Below, in pieces: positions 1 through 9,004 of a DNA stretch of 64,000 nucleotides (position 1 is the stretch's first letter; each line of letters opens with the position of its first letter). This stretch comes from Cellulomonas sp. URHE0023 (GTDB lineage: Bacteria > Actinomycetota > Actinomycetes > Actinomycetales > Cellulomonadaceae). Both the position numbers and the translations under genes were made by a program. The notes under the pieces were generated by a model. That model searched no databases. It worked only from the letters and a program-made list of their open reading frames with translations, and was not told where the DNA came from. The DNA lies in contig NZ_JIAN01000007.1 of the NCBI RefSeq assembly GCF_000688475.1, forward strand, positions 62,001 to 126,000, in the 5' to 3' direction.

Positions 1-503
1 AAGTGCAGCTGGAAGCTCGACAGCTCGACCACCACCACGTCGACGGACGGGTCGACCGCTGCGAGCGTGACGGGCGTCCCCACGTTGCCCACAGCCGCGA
101 CGTGCTCCCCGGCTGCGCGCAGGATCGACTCGAGCATGCCCACCGTGGTCGTCTTGCCGTTGGTTCCCGTCACCGCCAGCCACGGAGCGGGACCGTCGCC
201 CGATGCCCGGTCGACTCGCACCCGCCACGCGAGCTCGACCTCGCTCCACACCGGCAGGCCCCGTTCGAGCGCCGCGGCGAGGAGCGGGTGGTGCGGAGCC
301 AGCCCCGGCGAGGCGACGACGAGCGACGCTCGGTCGAGCGCAGTCCCGGCGAGCAGCTCGTCGGTGCCGATGACGTCGTCGGCGCGGTCGTCGACCGGCA
401 CCACACGAGCCCCCCGCGAGGCGAGCACCTCGGCTGCCGCGCGACCCGAGACCCCGAGGCCGGCGACGATCACCAGGGCGCCGTCGAGCTCGACCTCAGC
501 CAC
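1..503 (-). CDS. murD: UDP-N-acetylmuramoylalanine--D-glutamate ligase MurD (partial, N-terminal part)
   Basis: MurD adds D-glutamate to UDP-MurNAc-L-Ala in the cytoplasmic stage of peptidoglycan synthesis. Only about 167 codons are present; the C-terminal two thirds lie beyond the left edge. The reading frame starts at GTG 503-501, which overlaps the 3' end of mraY by 8 bases. It contains an N-terminal Rossmann-like segment ([14 protein letters not shown]), the P-loop TGTNGKTTT of Mur ligases, and ELSSFQL, which is typical of MurD rather than MurC, E or F. Position after mraY is the standard dcw order. Translation is probably coupled to mraY. Confidence 0.93.
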   Translation of the reverse strand, partial: MAEVELDGALVIVAGLGVSGRAAAEVLASRGARVVPVDDRADDVIGTDELLAGTALDRASLVVASPGLAPHHPLLAAALERGLPVWSEVELAWRVRVDRASGDGPAPWLAVTGTNGKTTTVGMLESILRAAGEHVAAVGNVGTPVTLAAVDPSVDVVVVELSSFQLH

Positions 504-1584
504 CTAGCCGGACCCACTCGGCGTAGAAGATCCCGACGCCCAGCGCCACGAAGAGCCCGGCGATGATCCAGAACCGGATGACGATCGTCACCTCGCCCCA
601 CCCCGAGAGCTCGAAGTGGTGGTGCAGCGGCGCCATCTTGAAGACCCGTTTCCCGGTCATCTTGAAGAAGCCGATCTGGATGACGTCGGACATCACCTCG
701 AGGACGAAGAGGCCACCGATGATCGCGGCCAGGATCTCCGTCCGGGTGAGGATCGACAGACCGGCCAACGCGCCGCCGAGGGCGAGCGAACCTGTGTCCC
801 CCATGAAGATCTTGGCCGGGCTGGCGTTCCACCACAGGAAGCCGAAGCACGCGCCCACGATCGCGGCGGCCACGACCGCGAGGTCCAGCGGGTCTCTCGT
901 CTCGTAGCAGCTCGGGCCCGCGGTCGCGAGGAACTGGCAGCTCTGGTTGTTCTGCCAGACACCGACGATGACGTAGGCGCCGAACACGATGAGAGAGACA
1001 CCGGTGGCCAGCCCGTCGAGACCGTCCGTGAGGTTCACGGCGTTCGACCAGGCCGTGATGAGGAAGTTCGCCCAGACGACGAAGAGCAGGACGCCGACCG
1101 TCACACCCCAGAACGCCAGGTCGATCTTGGTGTCCCGGATGAACGAGATGTTCGTCGAGGCCGGTGCGCGGAACTTGTCGTTGGAGAACTGGAGCGCCGC
1201 CACGGCGAAAGTCACGCCGACGAGCCCCTGCCCGAGGATCTTCCAGCGCGCCTTCAGCCCGAGGCTGCGCTGGCGCGAGATCTTGATGAAGTCGTCGAGG
1301 AACCCGACCAGCCCGAGCCCCGTCATGAGGAACAGGACGAGGACCGCTGACGCACTCGGCATCGTCTGGGTGGCGAGCAGTCCGCCGATCCAGCCGAGCA
1401 GCGTGGCACCGATGATGACGACGCCGCCCATGGTCGGTGTGCCGCGCTTGGTGAAGTGCGCGGTCGGACCGTCCTGCCGGATGAACTGGCCGTACTGCTT
1501 GCGCACCAGGAACCGGATGAACACGGGCGTCCCGAGCAGGGCGATGATCATCGACAGCCCGCCGGAGATCATGAGCGCCCTCAT
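496..1584 (-). CDS. mraY: Phospho-N-acetylmuramoyl-pentapeptide-transferase MraY
   Basis: MraY is an integral membrane enzyme that transfers phospho-MurNAc-pentapeptide to undecaprenyl phosphate, forming lipid I. The predicted protein has 362 residues, normal for the family, with about ten hydrophobic segments. Family signatures are visible: DDFIK near residues 97-101 carrying the catalytic Asp pair, [13 protein letters not shown] in the middle, and HHHFELSGW near the C terminus. The start MRALMISGG was chosen because its ATG (1584-1582) overlaps the murF stop as ATGA; an upstream in-frame start would add a basic stretch with no family match. It is flanked by murF and murD in a continuous operon. 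Confidence 0.97.
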   Translation of the reverse strand: MRALMISGGLSMIIALLGTPVFIRFLVRKQYGQFIRQDGPTAHFTKRGTPTMGGVVIIGATLLGWIGGLLATQTMPSASAVLVLFLMTGLGLVGFLDDFIKISRQRSLGLKARWKILGQGLVGVTFAVAALQFSNDKFRAPASTNISFIRDTKIDLAFWGVTVGVLLFVVWANFLITAWSNAVNLTDGLDGLATGVSLIVFGAYVIVGVWQNNQSCQFLATAGPSCYETRDPLDLAVVAAAIVGACFGFLWWNASPAKIFMGDTGSLALGGALAGLSILTRTEILAAIIGGLFVLEVMSDVIQIGFFKMTGKRVFKMAPLHHHFELSGWGEVTIVIRFWIIAGLFVALGVGIFYAEWVRLGG

Positions 1585-3029
1585 GACGCGCCGCCCTCCA
1601 CGAGCCGGTCGCCGAGACGCCACAGACCGGCGTCGTACGAGGACTTCACCAGGACGACGTCACCGGAGCGCAGCTCGGCCTCCAGGAACCGGGTCGCGAC
1701 GTCGAGATCGTCGGCGAGCACGACCTCGTCCCCCCACGAGCCCTCGTGGTTGGCACCGTCACGGATGGCGCGGGCGCCCTCTCCGACGACGATCGTGAGC
1801 CCGATGTTCAACCGGACGCAGAGCCGCCCGATCGCGTCGTGCGCGGTGCGAGCTTCCGGGCCGAGCTCGAGCATCTCGCCGAGGACGGCGATCGAGCGTC
1901 GGTCACGGCCGGCCAGGACGGCGAGGGCCTTCAGGGCCGCGCGCATCGAGTCGGGGTTCGCGTTGTAGGAGTCGTCGACGACCGTGACGCCGTCGGCGCG
2001 GTCCACGACGTGCATGCGGTGCGGGCTGAGGGCGTCGGCGGCGGTCAGACCTGACGCGACCGCGTCGACGTCCAGCCCGAGGGCCACGGCCGCTGCTGCG
2101 GCGGCGAGGGCGTTGTGCACGTGGTGCTCACCGACCAGGCGAAGCTCGACCGCTGCGGTTCGCTCGCCTCGCTCCGAACGGGACACGAGCGTGAACCGCG
2201 CACGTCCGGCGCGGTCCAGGACCACGTCCCGGGCTCCCACCGACGCCTCCGGCGCGGCGCCGAAGGTCACCACGTCGCCGGGTGCGAGCGGAGCCATGGC
2301 CGTGACGCGCGGGTCGTCGATGTTGAGGACCGCGACACCGTCCCCCACCAGACCCTGCACGATCTCGGCCTTCGCTCGCGCGACCGCTTCGATCCCGCCG
2401 AAGCCGCCCAGGTGCGCCTGCCCGACGACCAGCACGACGGCGACGTCCGGCGGCGCGATCTGCGTGAGGTAGGTGAGGTGCCCCGGACCGCTGGCGCCCA
2501 TCTCGAGCACGAGGAAGCGCGTGGACTCGTCGGCGCGCAGGACGGTCAGCGGAAGCCCGATCTCGTTGTTGAACGAGCGCACGGGCGCGACGGTAGGTCC
2601 GACGCTGCCGCACAGCTGTGCGAGCAGGTCCTTGGTGGTCGTCTTGCCGACGGACCCGGTGATGCCGATGACCTTGAGCCCGCTGCCGCCCGGTTCCCAC
2701 GACGCCTCGCGCAACCGCTCCAGCACCACACGGGCGAGGTCACCGAGGGCCTTCTCCACATCGGGGACGACGACGCTCGGCACGGTGCGGCCGCCATCGC
2801 CCACCACTTCCCGCGCTGCGAGCACGAGCACCGCACCTGCCTGGACAGCGACGGACGCGTACTCGTGACCGTCGACGTGCTCACCCGGGAGCGCGACGAA
2901 CAGGCCGCCGAGCACCTCCTCGCGGGAGTCGATGACCACCGGACCGCCGACCAGCAGCGCCGGGTCGACGTCTCCGCACAGCACGCCGCCCGTCGCGGCC
3001 GCGATCTCGGCCGCTGTCAGGGCGATCAC
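1581..3029 (-). CDS. murF: UDP-N-acetylmuramoyl-tripeptide--D-alanyl-D-alanine ligase MurF
   Basis: MurF is the cytoplasmic ATP-dependent ligase that adds D-Ala-D-Ala to UDP-MurNAc-tripeptide. The protein has 482 residues, close to the usual length. The N-terminal substrate-binding domain is followed by the P-loop GSVGKTT at about residues 125-131 and the Mur-ligase core motif [10 protein letters not shown] near residue 350. The start is GTG, overlapping the murE stop as GTGA, and the stop overlaps the mraY start as ATGA, so translation is coupled on both sides. Confidence 0.97.
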   Translation of the reverse strand: MIALTAAEIAAATGGVLCGDVDPALLVGGPVVIDSREEVLGGLFVALPGEHVDGHEYASVAVQAGAVLVLAAREVVGDGGRTVPSVVVPDVEKALGDLARVVLERLREASWEPGGSGLKVIGITGSVGKTTTKDLLAQLCGSVGPTVAPVRSFNNEIGLPLTVLRADESTRFLVLEMGASGPGHLTYLTQIAPPDVAVVLVVGQAHLGGFGGIEAVARAKAEIVQGLVGDGVAVLNIDDPRVTAMAPLAPGDVVTFGAAPEASVGARDVVLDRAGRARFTLVSRSERGERTAAVELRLVGEHHVHNALAAAAAAVALGLDVDAVASGLTAADALSPHRMHVVDRADGVTVVDDSYNANPDSMRAALKALAVLAGRDRRSIAVLGEMLELGPEARTAHDAIGRLCVRLNIGLTIVVGEGARAIRDGANHEGSWGDEVVLADDLDVATRFLEAELRSGDVVLVKSSYDAGLWRLGDRLVEGGAS

Positions 3030-4591
3030 GCGTGCAGCTCCTGACGGTTCTCGTGCACGGCGAGCAGCACGGACCGGTCGTTGTACCGGTGGAACACTCC
3101 AGCGATCTCCTGCGTCGGTTCGTGACCCTTGCCCGTGATGATCACGGTGTCCCGCTCGTCGGCGAGGGCGAGGGCGTCGCGGATGGCCTGGGCACGGCTC
3201 GTCGCCTCGTGGACGTCGGCCAGGTCGGGGCGCTTGACGCGCACTCCGTCAAGGATGGCCGACCGGATGGCCGCCGGCTCCTCGGATCGTGGGTTCTCGT
3301 CCGTGACGACGATCACGTCGGCCAGCTCGGCGGCGATCTCGCCCATGATCGGGCGCTTTCCCTGGTCCCGGTCGCCGTCCGAGCCGAAGACGAGGATCAG
3401 CCGGCCGGGGGTGATCGGCCGGACGGCCTGCAGCGCGAGGGTCAGCGCGTCGGGCGTGTGCGCGTAGTCGACGAGTGACAGCGGGAAGCCGTCGCCACGC
3501 TCGATGACCCGCTCCATGCGGCCGGGGATCTCGTCAGCGTGGCCGACCGCCTCGATCGCGACCGGGAGGTCCACCCCCGCAACGTGCGCCAGGACGACGG
3601 CCAGGGCTGCGTTCGACACGTTGACGAGGCCGGGCAGAGGGCTCGCAGCCTCGTGCTCCGTGCCGTCGGGGGCACGCAGCGTGAACGTGGAGCCCACACC
3701 GTCGAGCCCGACGTCCGCCGCGGTCACGGCCCAGTCGGCGTCGATGCCCGACCCCACGCGGGTCGAGAGCGACTGCACGGGGATCCGCGCCTCGGACACC
3801 AGCCGTCGACCCCACTCGTCGTCGACGACGACGACTCCCTGGCGTGCCTGGCCCGGGGCGAACAGGCGCGCCTTGTCCCGGAAGTACCCCTCCATGTCAC
3901 CGTGGAAGTCGAGGTGGTCGCGCTGCAGGTTGGTGAACCCGACGACGTCGAACACGAGCCCGTTGACCCGGCCCAGCGCGAGGGCGTGCGAGGAGACCTC
4001 CATGGCGACGGCCGTCGCGTCCCGTTCGAGCGCCGCTGCGAGCAGAGCCTGCAGAGCGGGTGCCTCGACCGTCGTCCGCGGACTCTCGATCGCGTCGTCG
4101 CCGATCCGCAGCTCCACGGTGCCGAGCAGCGCGGTGAGCCGGTGCGCGGCGCGAAGGGCAGCGTCGACGAAGTAGGTCGTCGTGGTCTTGCCGTTGGTCC
4201 CGGTCACGCCGAGCGTGACGAGCCGGCTACCGGGATCGTCGTGGGCCCACGCCGCAACCGGTCCGGCGACCCCGCGGGGGTCCTCGGTCAGCAGGACGGG
4301 CACGCGCTCTGCCAGCGCGCCGAGCATCTCGAGACCAGCCCGGTCCGTGAGGATCGCCGAGGCGCCCGCGTCGACCGCCTGCGTGGCGTACGTCGCACCG
4401 TGCACCTTGAGGCCGGGGACGGCGACGAACACGTCACCGGCGACCACGTCACCGCTGGCCAGGCTCACACCGGTCAGCGTCGCGTCCGTGGCTACGGGCA
4501 GACCTGCCGTGACCAGGCCGAACGCACCGACGAGGTCGACGACCCGGTGTGCTGCGGGATGCTTCGGGCGCATCCGAGCCGGGGTCGTCAT
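3026..4591 (-). CDS. murE: UDP-N-acetylmuramoyl-tripeptide synthetase MurE
   Basis: MurE adds the third residue, a diamino acid, to the peptidoglycan stem peptide. The protein has 521 residues with the P-loop TGTNGKTT at about 130-137 and the central Mur-ligase domain. The motif that reads the diamino acid is at about residues 431-435 as D-E-N-P-R. The classical meso-diaminopimelate motif is D-N-P-R/K, so Glu stands where Asp is usual. Cellulomonas relatives carry ornithine in the stem peptide, so this change may matter, but it is only an inference. The P-loop and overall length indicate a functional ligase. A 61-base gap separates it from ftsI. Confidence 0.95.
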   Translation of the reverse strand: MTTPARMRPKHPAAHRVVDLVGAFGLVTAGLPVATDATLTGVSLASGDVVAGDVFVAVPGLKVHGATYATQAVDAGASAILTDRAGLEMLGALAERVPVLLTEDPRGVAGPVAAWAHDDPGSRLVTLGVTGTNGKTTTTYFVDAALRAAHRLTALLGTVELRIGDDAIESPRTTVEAPALQALLAAALERDATAVAMEVSSHALALGRVNGLVFDVVGFTNLQRDHLDFHGDMEGYFRDKARLFAPGQARQGVVVVDDEWGRRLVSEARIPVQSLSTRVGSGIDADWAVTAADVGLDGVGSTFTLRAPDGTEHEAASPLPGLVNVSNAALAVVLAHVAGVDLPVAIEAVGHADEIPGRMERVIERGDGFPLSLVDYAHTPDALTLALQAVRPITPGRLILVFGSDGDRDQGKRPIMGEIAAELADVIVVTDENPRSEEPAAIRSAILDGVRVKRPDLADVHEATSRAQAIRDALALADERDTVIITGKGHEPTQEIAGVFHRYNDRSVLLAVHENRQELHA

Positions 4592-4652
4592 GGGGAGAAT
4601 CTACCCTGGGCGAACCCGCAGGAGCGTTCGGCCGGGCGTGGGCGAGCCCACC

Positions 4653-6557
4653 TCACCACGTCGTCGGGAACAGGGTTCCCGCGGTGCCGGACGGCGCCAC
4701 CCCGAGCTCGCCGAGCGTGTAGCCGGCGACGTCGCTGAACACGGGTGCCGCGACCACACCGCCGTAGACGGACGAGCGCGGGTTGTGCAGGATGACCGCG
4801 ACCGCGATGCGCGGGTCGTCGGCGGGTGCGACACCGATGAAGGACGCCGTGATCCCCTGCGCCCCGTTGGCGAGCCACGCCTGCGCCGTCCCCGTCTTGC
4901 CTGCCACCCGGTAGCCGGGGATCGCAGCGCTGGAGCCCGTGCCGTCGTCGACCACGCTCTCCATCATCGTGAGCACCGTCTGCGCGGTCTCCGGCGAGAC
5001 GACCTGCGTCGTGGTCGGCGGGTCCGACGGTGTGAAGGTGCCGTCGGGCGACGTCCACCCCTTGATGATGTGCGGCTCCACGCGGACGCCGCCGTTGGCG
5101 ATCGTCGCGAACACCTGGGTGGCCTGCAGGGCGGTCACCGAGAGCGACTGCCCGAACAGCACGGCGAACTTGTCGCGTCGCTGCCAGCTGTCGACGGGGT
5201 GCAGGATGCCGACGGACTCCCCCGGCATCTCGATGCCGGTCTTCGACCCGAAGCCGAACTTCTTGAGGTAGTCGAACCGGGTCTGCACGGGAAGGTTCTG
5301 GCCGATCATCACCGTGCCGGTGTTCGAGGACTCCGCCAGGACACCGGTCGTCGTGAGCTGGAGCACCCCGTGCGGGTGGGAGTCGTGGAACGTCTCCTTG
5401 CCGTCCGGGGAGTACTCGTAGGGCACCGACCACTGCGACAGGGGCGTCGCCACGTGGTTGTCCAGGATGGCCGACATCGTGATGACCTTGCCCGTCGAGC
5501 CCGGCTCGAACACGTCGGAGATCGCGCTGGACAGCGAGCCGCCGTTCGAGTCACCCGGGTTGTTCGGGTCCACGGTGTTGGAGTCCGCGATCGCGTAGAT
5601 CTCACCGGTCTTGGTGTCGATCACGATGACCGATCCCGAGTCCGCGCCGGTTGCCGCCACCTGAGCCTTGAGCGCCGCGTAGGCGCGGAACTGGATGTCG
5701 GACTTGAGCGTGAGGGTGACCGAGTCGCCCTGTCGGGCCGGGGTCTCCTGCGAGTAGCCGCCCGGGATCGCCTGACCCATGCGTCCCCGCTCGTACGTCT
5801 CCTCGCCGGCCGTGCCGGTCAGCCGATCGTTCAGCGAGAGCTCGAGACCGTCCAGGCCGGTCCCGTTGGAGTTGACGAACCCGAGCACGTTCCCGGCGAG
5901 GTTGCCGTTCGGGTAGACGCGCTCCGCGACACGGTCCACGTTGACCCCGGGCAGGCCGAGCTTGCGCACCTCTCGGGCGACGTCGGGCAGCACGCCCTTC
6001 TTGATGTAGACGAACCCCCGGTCACCCACGAGCTTTCCGCCCAGCTCGGCCGCGTTCATGTCGAGCAGGGGAGCCAGACGCGCTGCGACGCCGGCTGCAC
6101 CGTCCGGACCGTCGACGGCCCCCGTCGACCGGTACTCCGGCACGGTCTTCTGGTTGACGGAGATGTCGTAGCGCTCGACGGACGCCGCGAGCGCGACCCC
6201 GTCCGCGTCGGTGATCTCCCCCCGCCCGCCGAGCTCGGCCACCGAGACGAGCCGCGCGTCACGTGCCTGCGCGGCGATGCTCGGGCCGCGCAGCCCCTGC
6301 ACATAGACGAGACGCCCGCCGAACACGACGAGCGTCAGGACGATGGCGATCGTGAGGAAGGTCATCCGGCCGCGCGAACCGGACCGCGGCGGACGGCCAC
6401 CAGGACGCGTCGGAACCTCGACCGTGCGGGGCGGTCCCGCCGCACCGGGGACGCGCCCGCCCGAGCGGGGCCGCGGGACGGTGCCGTTGCCCCCCGGGCG
6501 TGCAGCGCTCGGCGGGCGTGCGCCCGTGCGCGGGCGACCGGTGACCGGCGTCGTCAT
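4653..6557 (-). CDS. ftsI: Penicillin-binding protein 3 / septal transpeptidase FtsI
   Basis: FtsI is the class B penicillin-binding protein that cross-links septal peptidoglycan, membrane-anchored with an extracytoplasmic catalytic domain. The 634-residue protein has a basic, Pro/Gly/Arg-rich cytoplasmic tail, one transmembrane helix at about 65-86, a dimerisation domain, and the transpeptidase motifs STGK (354-357), SSN (410-412) and KTG (554-556). No PASTA repeats are seen at the C terminus. The ATG at 6557 overlaps the ftsL stop as ATGA. The frame stays open upstream, but that extension lies over ftsL and rsmH and is not used. Confidence 0.96.
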   Translation of the reverse strand: MTTPVTGRPRTGARPPSAARPGGNGTVPRPRSGGRVPGAAGPPRTVEVPTRPGGRPPRSGSRGRMTFLTIAIVLTLVVFGGRLVYVQGLRGPSIAAQARDARLVSVAELGGRGEITDADGVALAASVERYDISVNQKTVPEYRSTGAVDGPDGAAGVAARLAPLLDMNAAELGGKLVGDRGFVYIKKGVLPDVAREVRKLGLPGVNVDRVAERVYPNGNLAGNVLGFVNSNGTGLDGLELSLNDRLTGTAGEETYERGRMGQAIPGGYSQETPARQGDSVTLTLKSDIQFRAYAALKAQVAATGADSGSVIVIDTKTGEIYAIADSNTVDPNNPGDSNGGSLSSAISDVFEPGSTGKVITMSAILDNHVATPLSQWSVPYEYSPDGKETFHDSHPHGVLQLTTTGVLAESSNTGTVMIGQNLPVQTRFDYLKKFGFGSKTGIEMPGESVGILHPVDSWQRRDKFAVLFGQSLSVTALQATQVFATIANGGVRVEPHIIKGWTSPDGTFTPSDPPTTTQVVSPETAQTVLTMMESVVDDGTGSSAAIPGYRVAGKTGTAQAWLANGAQGITASFIGVAPADDPRIAVAVILHNPRSSVYGGVVAAPVFSDVAGYTLGELGVAPSGTAGTLFPTTW

Positions 6558-6970
6558 CCGGCGGCCCCGGCGGGTTCGGGTGCGCCCTGCACGCTGCCGT
6601 CGGCAAGCTTCAACCAGCCCGTTCCGTTGGTGGGCACCATCCCGAGCGCCGCCGCGGCCTCCGCGAGGTGGGCGGGCGACGCCTGGGCGTCCAGGGCCGC
6701 CTGCTTGTCCTTGGCATCCTGGTCGAGCTGCCCCAGCTGGTTGGACAGGTCGTACTTGGCGTAGGCGGTCGACGCCATCGAGGTGTTCAGCAGCAGGGCC
6801 GAGAGCAGAGCTCCCGCGAGGACGGCCATGCAGGCCAGGATGAACGGCATCCGGGTCCGAGCATGCAGCGGCGCGCGGACAACCCTCAGACGAGGGGCGG
6901 GTGGATTCTGTGGCGCGGTACGGGGACGTGCCGGGGCCGTTGCCGTGCGGACAGCTGACTGGGCGCTCAT
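6554..6970 (-). CDS. ftsL: Cell division protein FtsL-like
   Basis: A 138-residue bitopic membrane protein: a basic cytoplasmic tail of about 40 residues, one transmembrane helix at about 43-63, then an alpha-helical, coiled-coil-like extracytoplasmic segment. FtsL proteins are poorly conserved in sequence, so the call rests on this architecture and on position between rsmH and ftsI, where FtsL of the FtsQLB complex is encoded. It overlaps both neighbours by four bases (ATGA). Known role: part of the divisome complex that activates FtsWI. Confidence 0.85.
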   Translation of the reverse strand: MSAQSAVRTATAPARPRTAPQNPPAPRLRVVRAPLHARTRMPFILACMAVLAGALLSALLLNTSMASTAYAKYDLSNQLGQLDQDAKDKQAALDAQASPAHLAEAAAALGMVPTNGTGWLKLADGSVQGAPEPAGAAG

Positions 6971-7995
6971 GCTGCCCTCCTTCCCGTGGGTCGCGTAGGT
7001 GGTGCTGGTCGGTTGCGCAGGTGGTCGGGTGTGGGACGGGTCCGCTCCGCGGCTCGGAGACGGACCGACTGCGAGCGAGGGTTTCGGGTGATCTCGGCCT
7101 CGTCGGCCTCCTCGGCACCGCGGGTGACGAGACGCAGGTAGGGCGCGTGGGTCTCCGGCTCGACGGGCAGGTCGGGGGGCGCGCTCGACGTCGCACCGGC
7201 CGCCATGGCCCGCTTGACGGCGCGGTCCTCGAGCGAGTGGTACGACTCGACGACCAGGCGGCCGCCCACGGCGAGCGCCTCGATCGACTCCGGCAGGGCA
7301 CGCTCGAGGGTCTCGATCTCGCCGTTCACCTCGATGCGCAGCGCCTGGAACGTGCGCTTGGCCGGGTTGCCGCCGGTCTTGCGCGTCGCGGCCGGGATGT
7401 TCGCGCGCACGATGCTCACCAGCTCGCCCGTGCGCTCGAGGGGCCGACGAGCACGCTGGGCGACGATCGCGCGAGCGATCCGCGGTGCGAACCTCTCCTC
7501 GCCGTACTCGCGCAGGATCCGGGCGAGCTCACGCTCGTCGTACGTGTTGAGCACGTCGGCCGCGGTCTGCCCCGTCGTGGCGTCCATCCGCATGTCGAGC
7601 GGTGCGTCGGCCGAGTAGGAGAAGCCACGTTCGCGCTCGTCGAGCTGCAGGGACGACACCCCGAGGTCCATGAGGACGCCCTGGACCTGGTCGATCCCGA
7701 GATCGGCGAGCACGTCGTTGATCTCGTCGTAGATGGCGTGCACGCCGGTGAAGCGGTCACCGAAGGGTGCGAGGCGCCGGCCGGCCAGCTCGAGAGCCTG
7801 AGGGTCTCGGTCCAGCCCGACCACCCGAACCTGGGGAAAGGCGGCCAGGACCCCCTCGGTGTGCCCTCCCATGCCTAGCGTCGAGTCGACCAGCACCGCC
7901 GAGTCGCGGTCCGCGAACGCGGGTGCGAGCAGCTCGAGGCAGCGCTGCAGGAGCACCGGCGTGTGGCGGGAGGCGGCGTCGTCCAGGTCGCTCAT
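6967..7995 (-). CDS. rsmH: 16S rRNA (cytosine(1402)-N(4))-methyltransferase RsmH (MraW)
   Basis: RsmH methylates N4 of C1402 in the ribosomal P site using S-adenosylmethionine. The 342-residue protein begins with the family motif [13 protein letters not shown], then the SAM-binding loop [14 protein letters not shown] and GLDRDPQAL, and [19 protein letters not shown], all diagnostic for RsmH. A basic, Pro-rich C-terminal tail follows. It overlaps ftsL by ATGA and lies 166 bases downstream of mraZ, as in most bacteria. Confidence 0.97.
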   Translation of the reverse strand: MSDLDDAASRHTPVLLQRCLELLAPAFADRDSAVLVDSTLGMGGHTEGVLAAFPQVRVVGLDRDPQALELAGRRLAPFGDRFTGVHAIYDEINDVLADLGIDQVQGVLMDLGVSSLQLDERERGFSYSADAPLDMRMDATTGQTAADVLNTYDERELARILREYGEERFAPRIARAIVAQRARRPLERTGELVSIVRANIPAATRKTGGNPAKRTFQALRIEVNGEIETLERALPESIEALAVGGRLVVESYHSLEDRAVKRAMAAGATSSAPPDLPVEPETHAPYLRLVTRGAEEADEAEITRNPRSQSVRLRAAERTRPTPDHLRNRPAPPTRPTGRRAA

Positions 7996-8161
7996 GGCCT
8001 GCCTCCCAGCTCGTGTGCCGCGTCGTGCGTGGTGAAGATCGAGGTCGGACGGCCCTCCGCCGTCCGACCAGATCCCCCTCCGACCCTCTGACGCCGGGGA
8101 AGTGCGTCAGGAAAGTCGGGGGGAGGTCTCACCGGGCGGCCCACCGGGCCAGGTGCTGCTG

Positions 8162-8638
8162 TCAGAACGGTCCGTTCGGGAAGACCTCCTCCGCCGTGTC
8201 GGCGTAGCCGGCCTCCTGCTCGGACAGGTACGTCTCCCATGCCTGCAGGTCCCAGATCTCGACGCGGGTACCCGTTCCGATGACGGCGACGTCGCGATCC
8301 AGGCCTGCGTACTTGCGCAGCATCGGCGGGATCGAGATCCGACCCTGCTTGTCGGGCAGCTCGTCGCTCGCACCCGACAGGAACACACGCAGGTAGTCAC
8401 GAGCCTGGCGGCTCGTCACCGGCGCCTGGCGGAGCTGGTCGTGCATGCGCTGGAACTCCGCCATCGGGAGCAGGAACAGGCACCGCTCCTGACCGCGCGT
8501 CATGACGAGACCCGGGGCGAGCTGGCCGCGGAACTTGGCCGGAAGGATGAGCCGGCCCTTCTCGTCCAGGCGGGGCGTGTACGTCCCGAGGAAGGGCGCG
8601 AACGAGCCAAAAGTGCCGGTCGTCGGCTCATAGGTCAC
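8162..8638 (-). CDS. mraZ: Transcriptional regulator MraZ
   Basis: MraZ is an AbrB-fold DNA-binding protein that represses its own dcw operon by binding short phased repeats in its promoter. The 158-residue protein carries two SpoVT/AbrB-like repeats: [20 protein letters not shown] in the first and [18 protein letters not shown] in the second. The start is the GTG at 8638-8636, preceded by AGGGGAGG at 8650-8643. The ATG at 8631-8629 is out of frame. The N terminus is about 15 residues longer than the usual MFLGTY start, with no other in-frame start available. Phased GTGG boxes upstream fit autoregulation. Confidence 0.95.
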   Translation of the reverse strand: MTYEPTTGTFGSFAPFLGTYTPRLDEKGRLILPAKFRGQLAPGLVMTRGQERCLFLLPMAEFQRMHDQLRQAPVTSRQARDYLRVFLSGASDELPDKQGRISIPPMLRKYAGLDRDVAVIGTGTRVEIWDLQAWETYLSEQEAGYADTAEEVFPNGPF

Positions 8639-8678
8639 CCCGCCTCCCCTCGGCCCTTTGGTACGACGCTCCCCGCCT

Positions 8679-8714
8679 CACCACGTGCCTCCACGCTACT
8701 CCACTTCGCTCCAC
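8679..8714 (-). promoter_or_regulatory. MraZ operator: four GTGG boxes at exact 10-bp spacing
   Basis: On the minus strand the hexamers read GTGGAG, GTGGAG, GTGGAG and GTGGTG, starting every 10 bp (plus-strand blocks 8709-8714, 8699-8704, 8689-8694, 8679-8684). They lie 41-76 bases upstream of the mraZ GTG. This matches the known MraZ operator design of several short repeats on one face of the helix. A possible -10 hexamer, TAGCGT at 8698-8693, lies inside the array, consistent with repression, but no matching -35 was found. Confidence 0.85.
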
Positions 8715-8774
8715 CGAGGCCCGTTGAAAGGTCGGATTCACCCGGTCGGAGCGATAAACATGCAGGTCACAGCG

Positions 8775-8790
8775 GTGGAGCGAAGTGGAG
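8775..8790 (+). promoter_or_regulatory. Second MraZ-type box pair, inverted copy of the mraZ operator
   Basis: Two GTGGAG hexamers start at 8775 and 8785. With flanking bases, 8773-8790 is the perfect reverse complement of 8699-8716, giving an 18-bp inverted repeat separated by 56 bases. It points toward moxR. Role by inference: looping partner of the mraZ operator or control of the rightward operon. Confidence 0.7.
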
Positions 8791-8920
8791 GAGATTGGCA
8801 GACCCACACCGCACCCGCGTGTGTCCGGGCGCGCCGCAGGACGCCAGATCAGACAAACTGGGGCGAATCGGAGGTCCAGATCCACGTCGGCCGACGGTGA
8901 ACCTCGCCGCCGCCGGCAAC

Positions 8921-8947
8921 GTGGAGGGAAGTGGGGGGCCAGTGGGC
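8921..8947 (+). promoter_or_regulatory. Third phased GTGG box group upstream of moxR
   Basis: GTGGAG (8921), GTGGGG (8931) and GTGGGC (8942) follow one another at 10- and 11-bp steps, ending about 25 bases before the possible moxR -10 TAGGCT (8972-8977). The match to the mraZ boxes is less exact, so MraZ binding is a hypothesis. Confidence 0.5.
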
Positions 8948-9004
8948 GATGAATGTCGCCGCAACGGCCTTTAGGCTCGACCCAGTTCCGCCAAAGGAGG
9001 CGCC

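Larger units (their letters stand above)
8639..9004. promoter_or_regulatory. Divergent mraZ/moxR control region with phased GTGG boxes
   Basis: This 366-base gap separates mraZ (leftward) from moxR (rightward). It holds three groups of GTGG-type hexamers spaced about 10 bp apart: 8679-8714 on the minus strand, 8775-8790 on the plus strand, and 8921-8947 on the plus strand. The first two contain an 18-bp perfect inverted repeat. MraZ of other bacteria binds such tandem repeats, so these are read as MraZ operators by inference. A TAGGCT hexamer at 8972-8977 is a possible moxR -10 site. No confident mraZ promoter could be assigned. Confidence 0.8.

Noticed and set aside
4182..6764. An 860-codon open frame on the plus strand opposite murE, ftsI and ftsL
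   Set aside because: Arg/His/Val-rich mirror of the ftsI codons with no domain; the dcw genes on the minus strand are unambiguous.
7996..8161. Possible small gene between rsmH and mraZ on the minus strand
   Set aside because: The short frame starts within mraZ, has no Shine-Dalgarno of its own and a low-complexity translation; treated as untranslated spacer.
8724..8758. TTGAAA ... GATAAA as a plus-strand promoter in the mraZ/moxR gap
   Set aside because: The spacing between the hexamers is 23 bases, too long for a housekeeping promoter, and it would end far from moxR.
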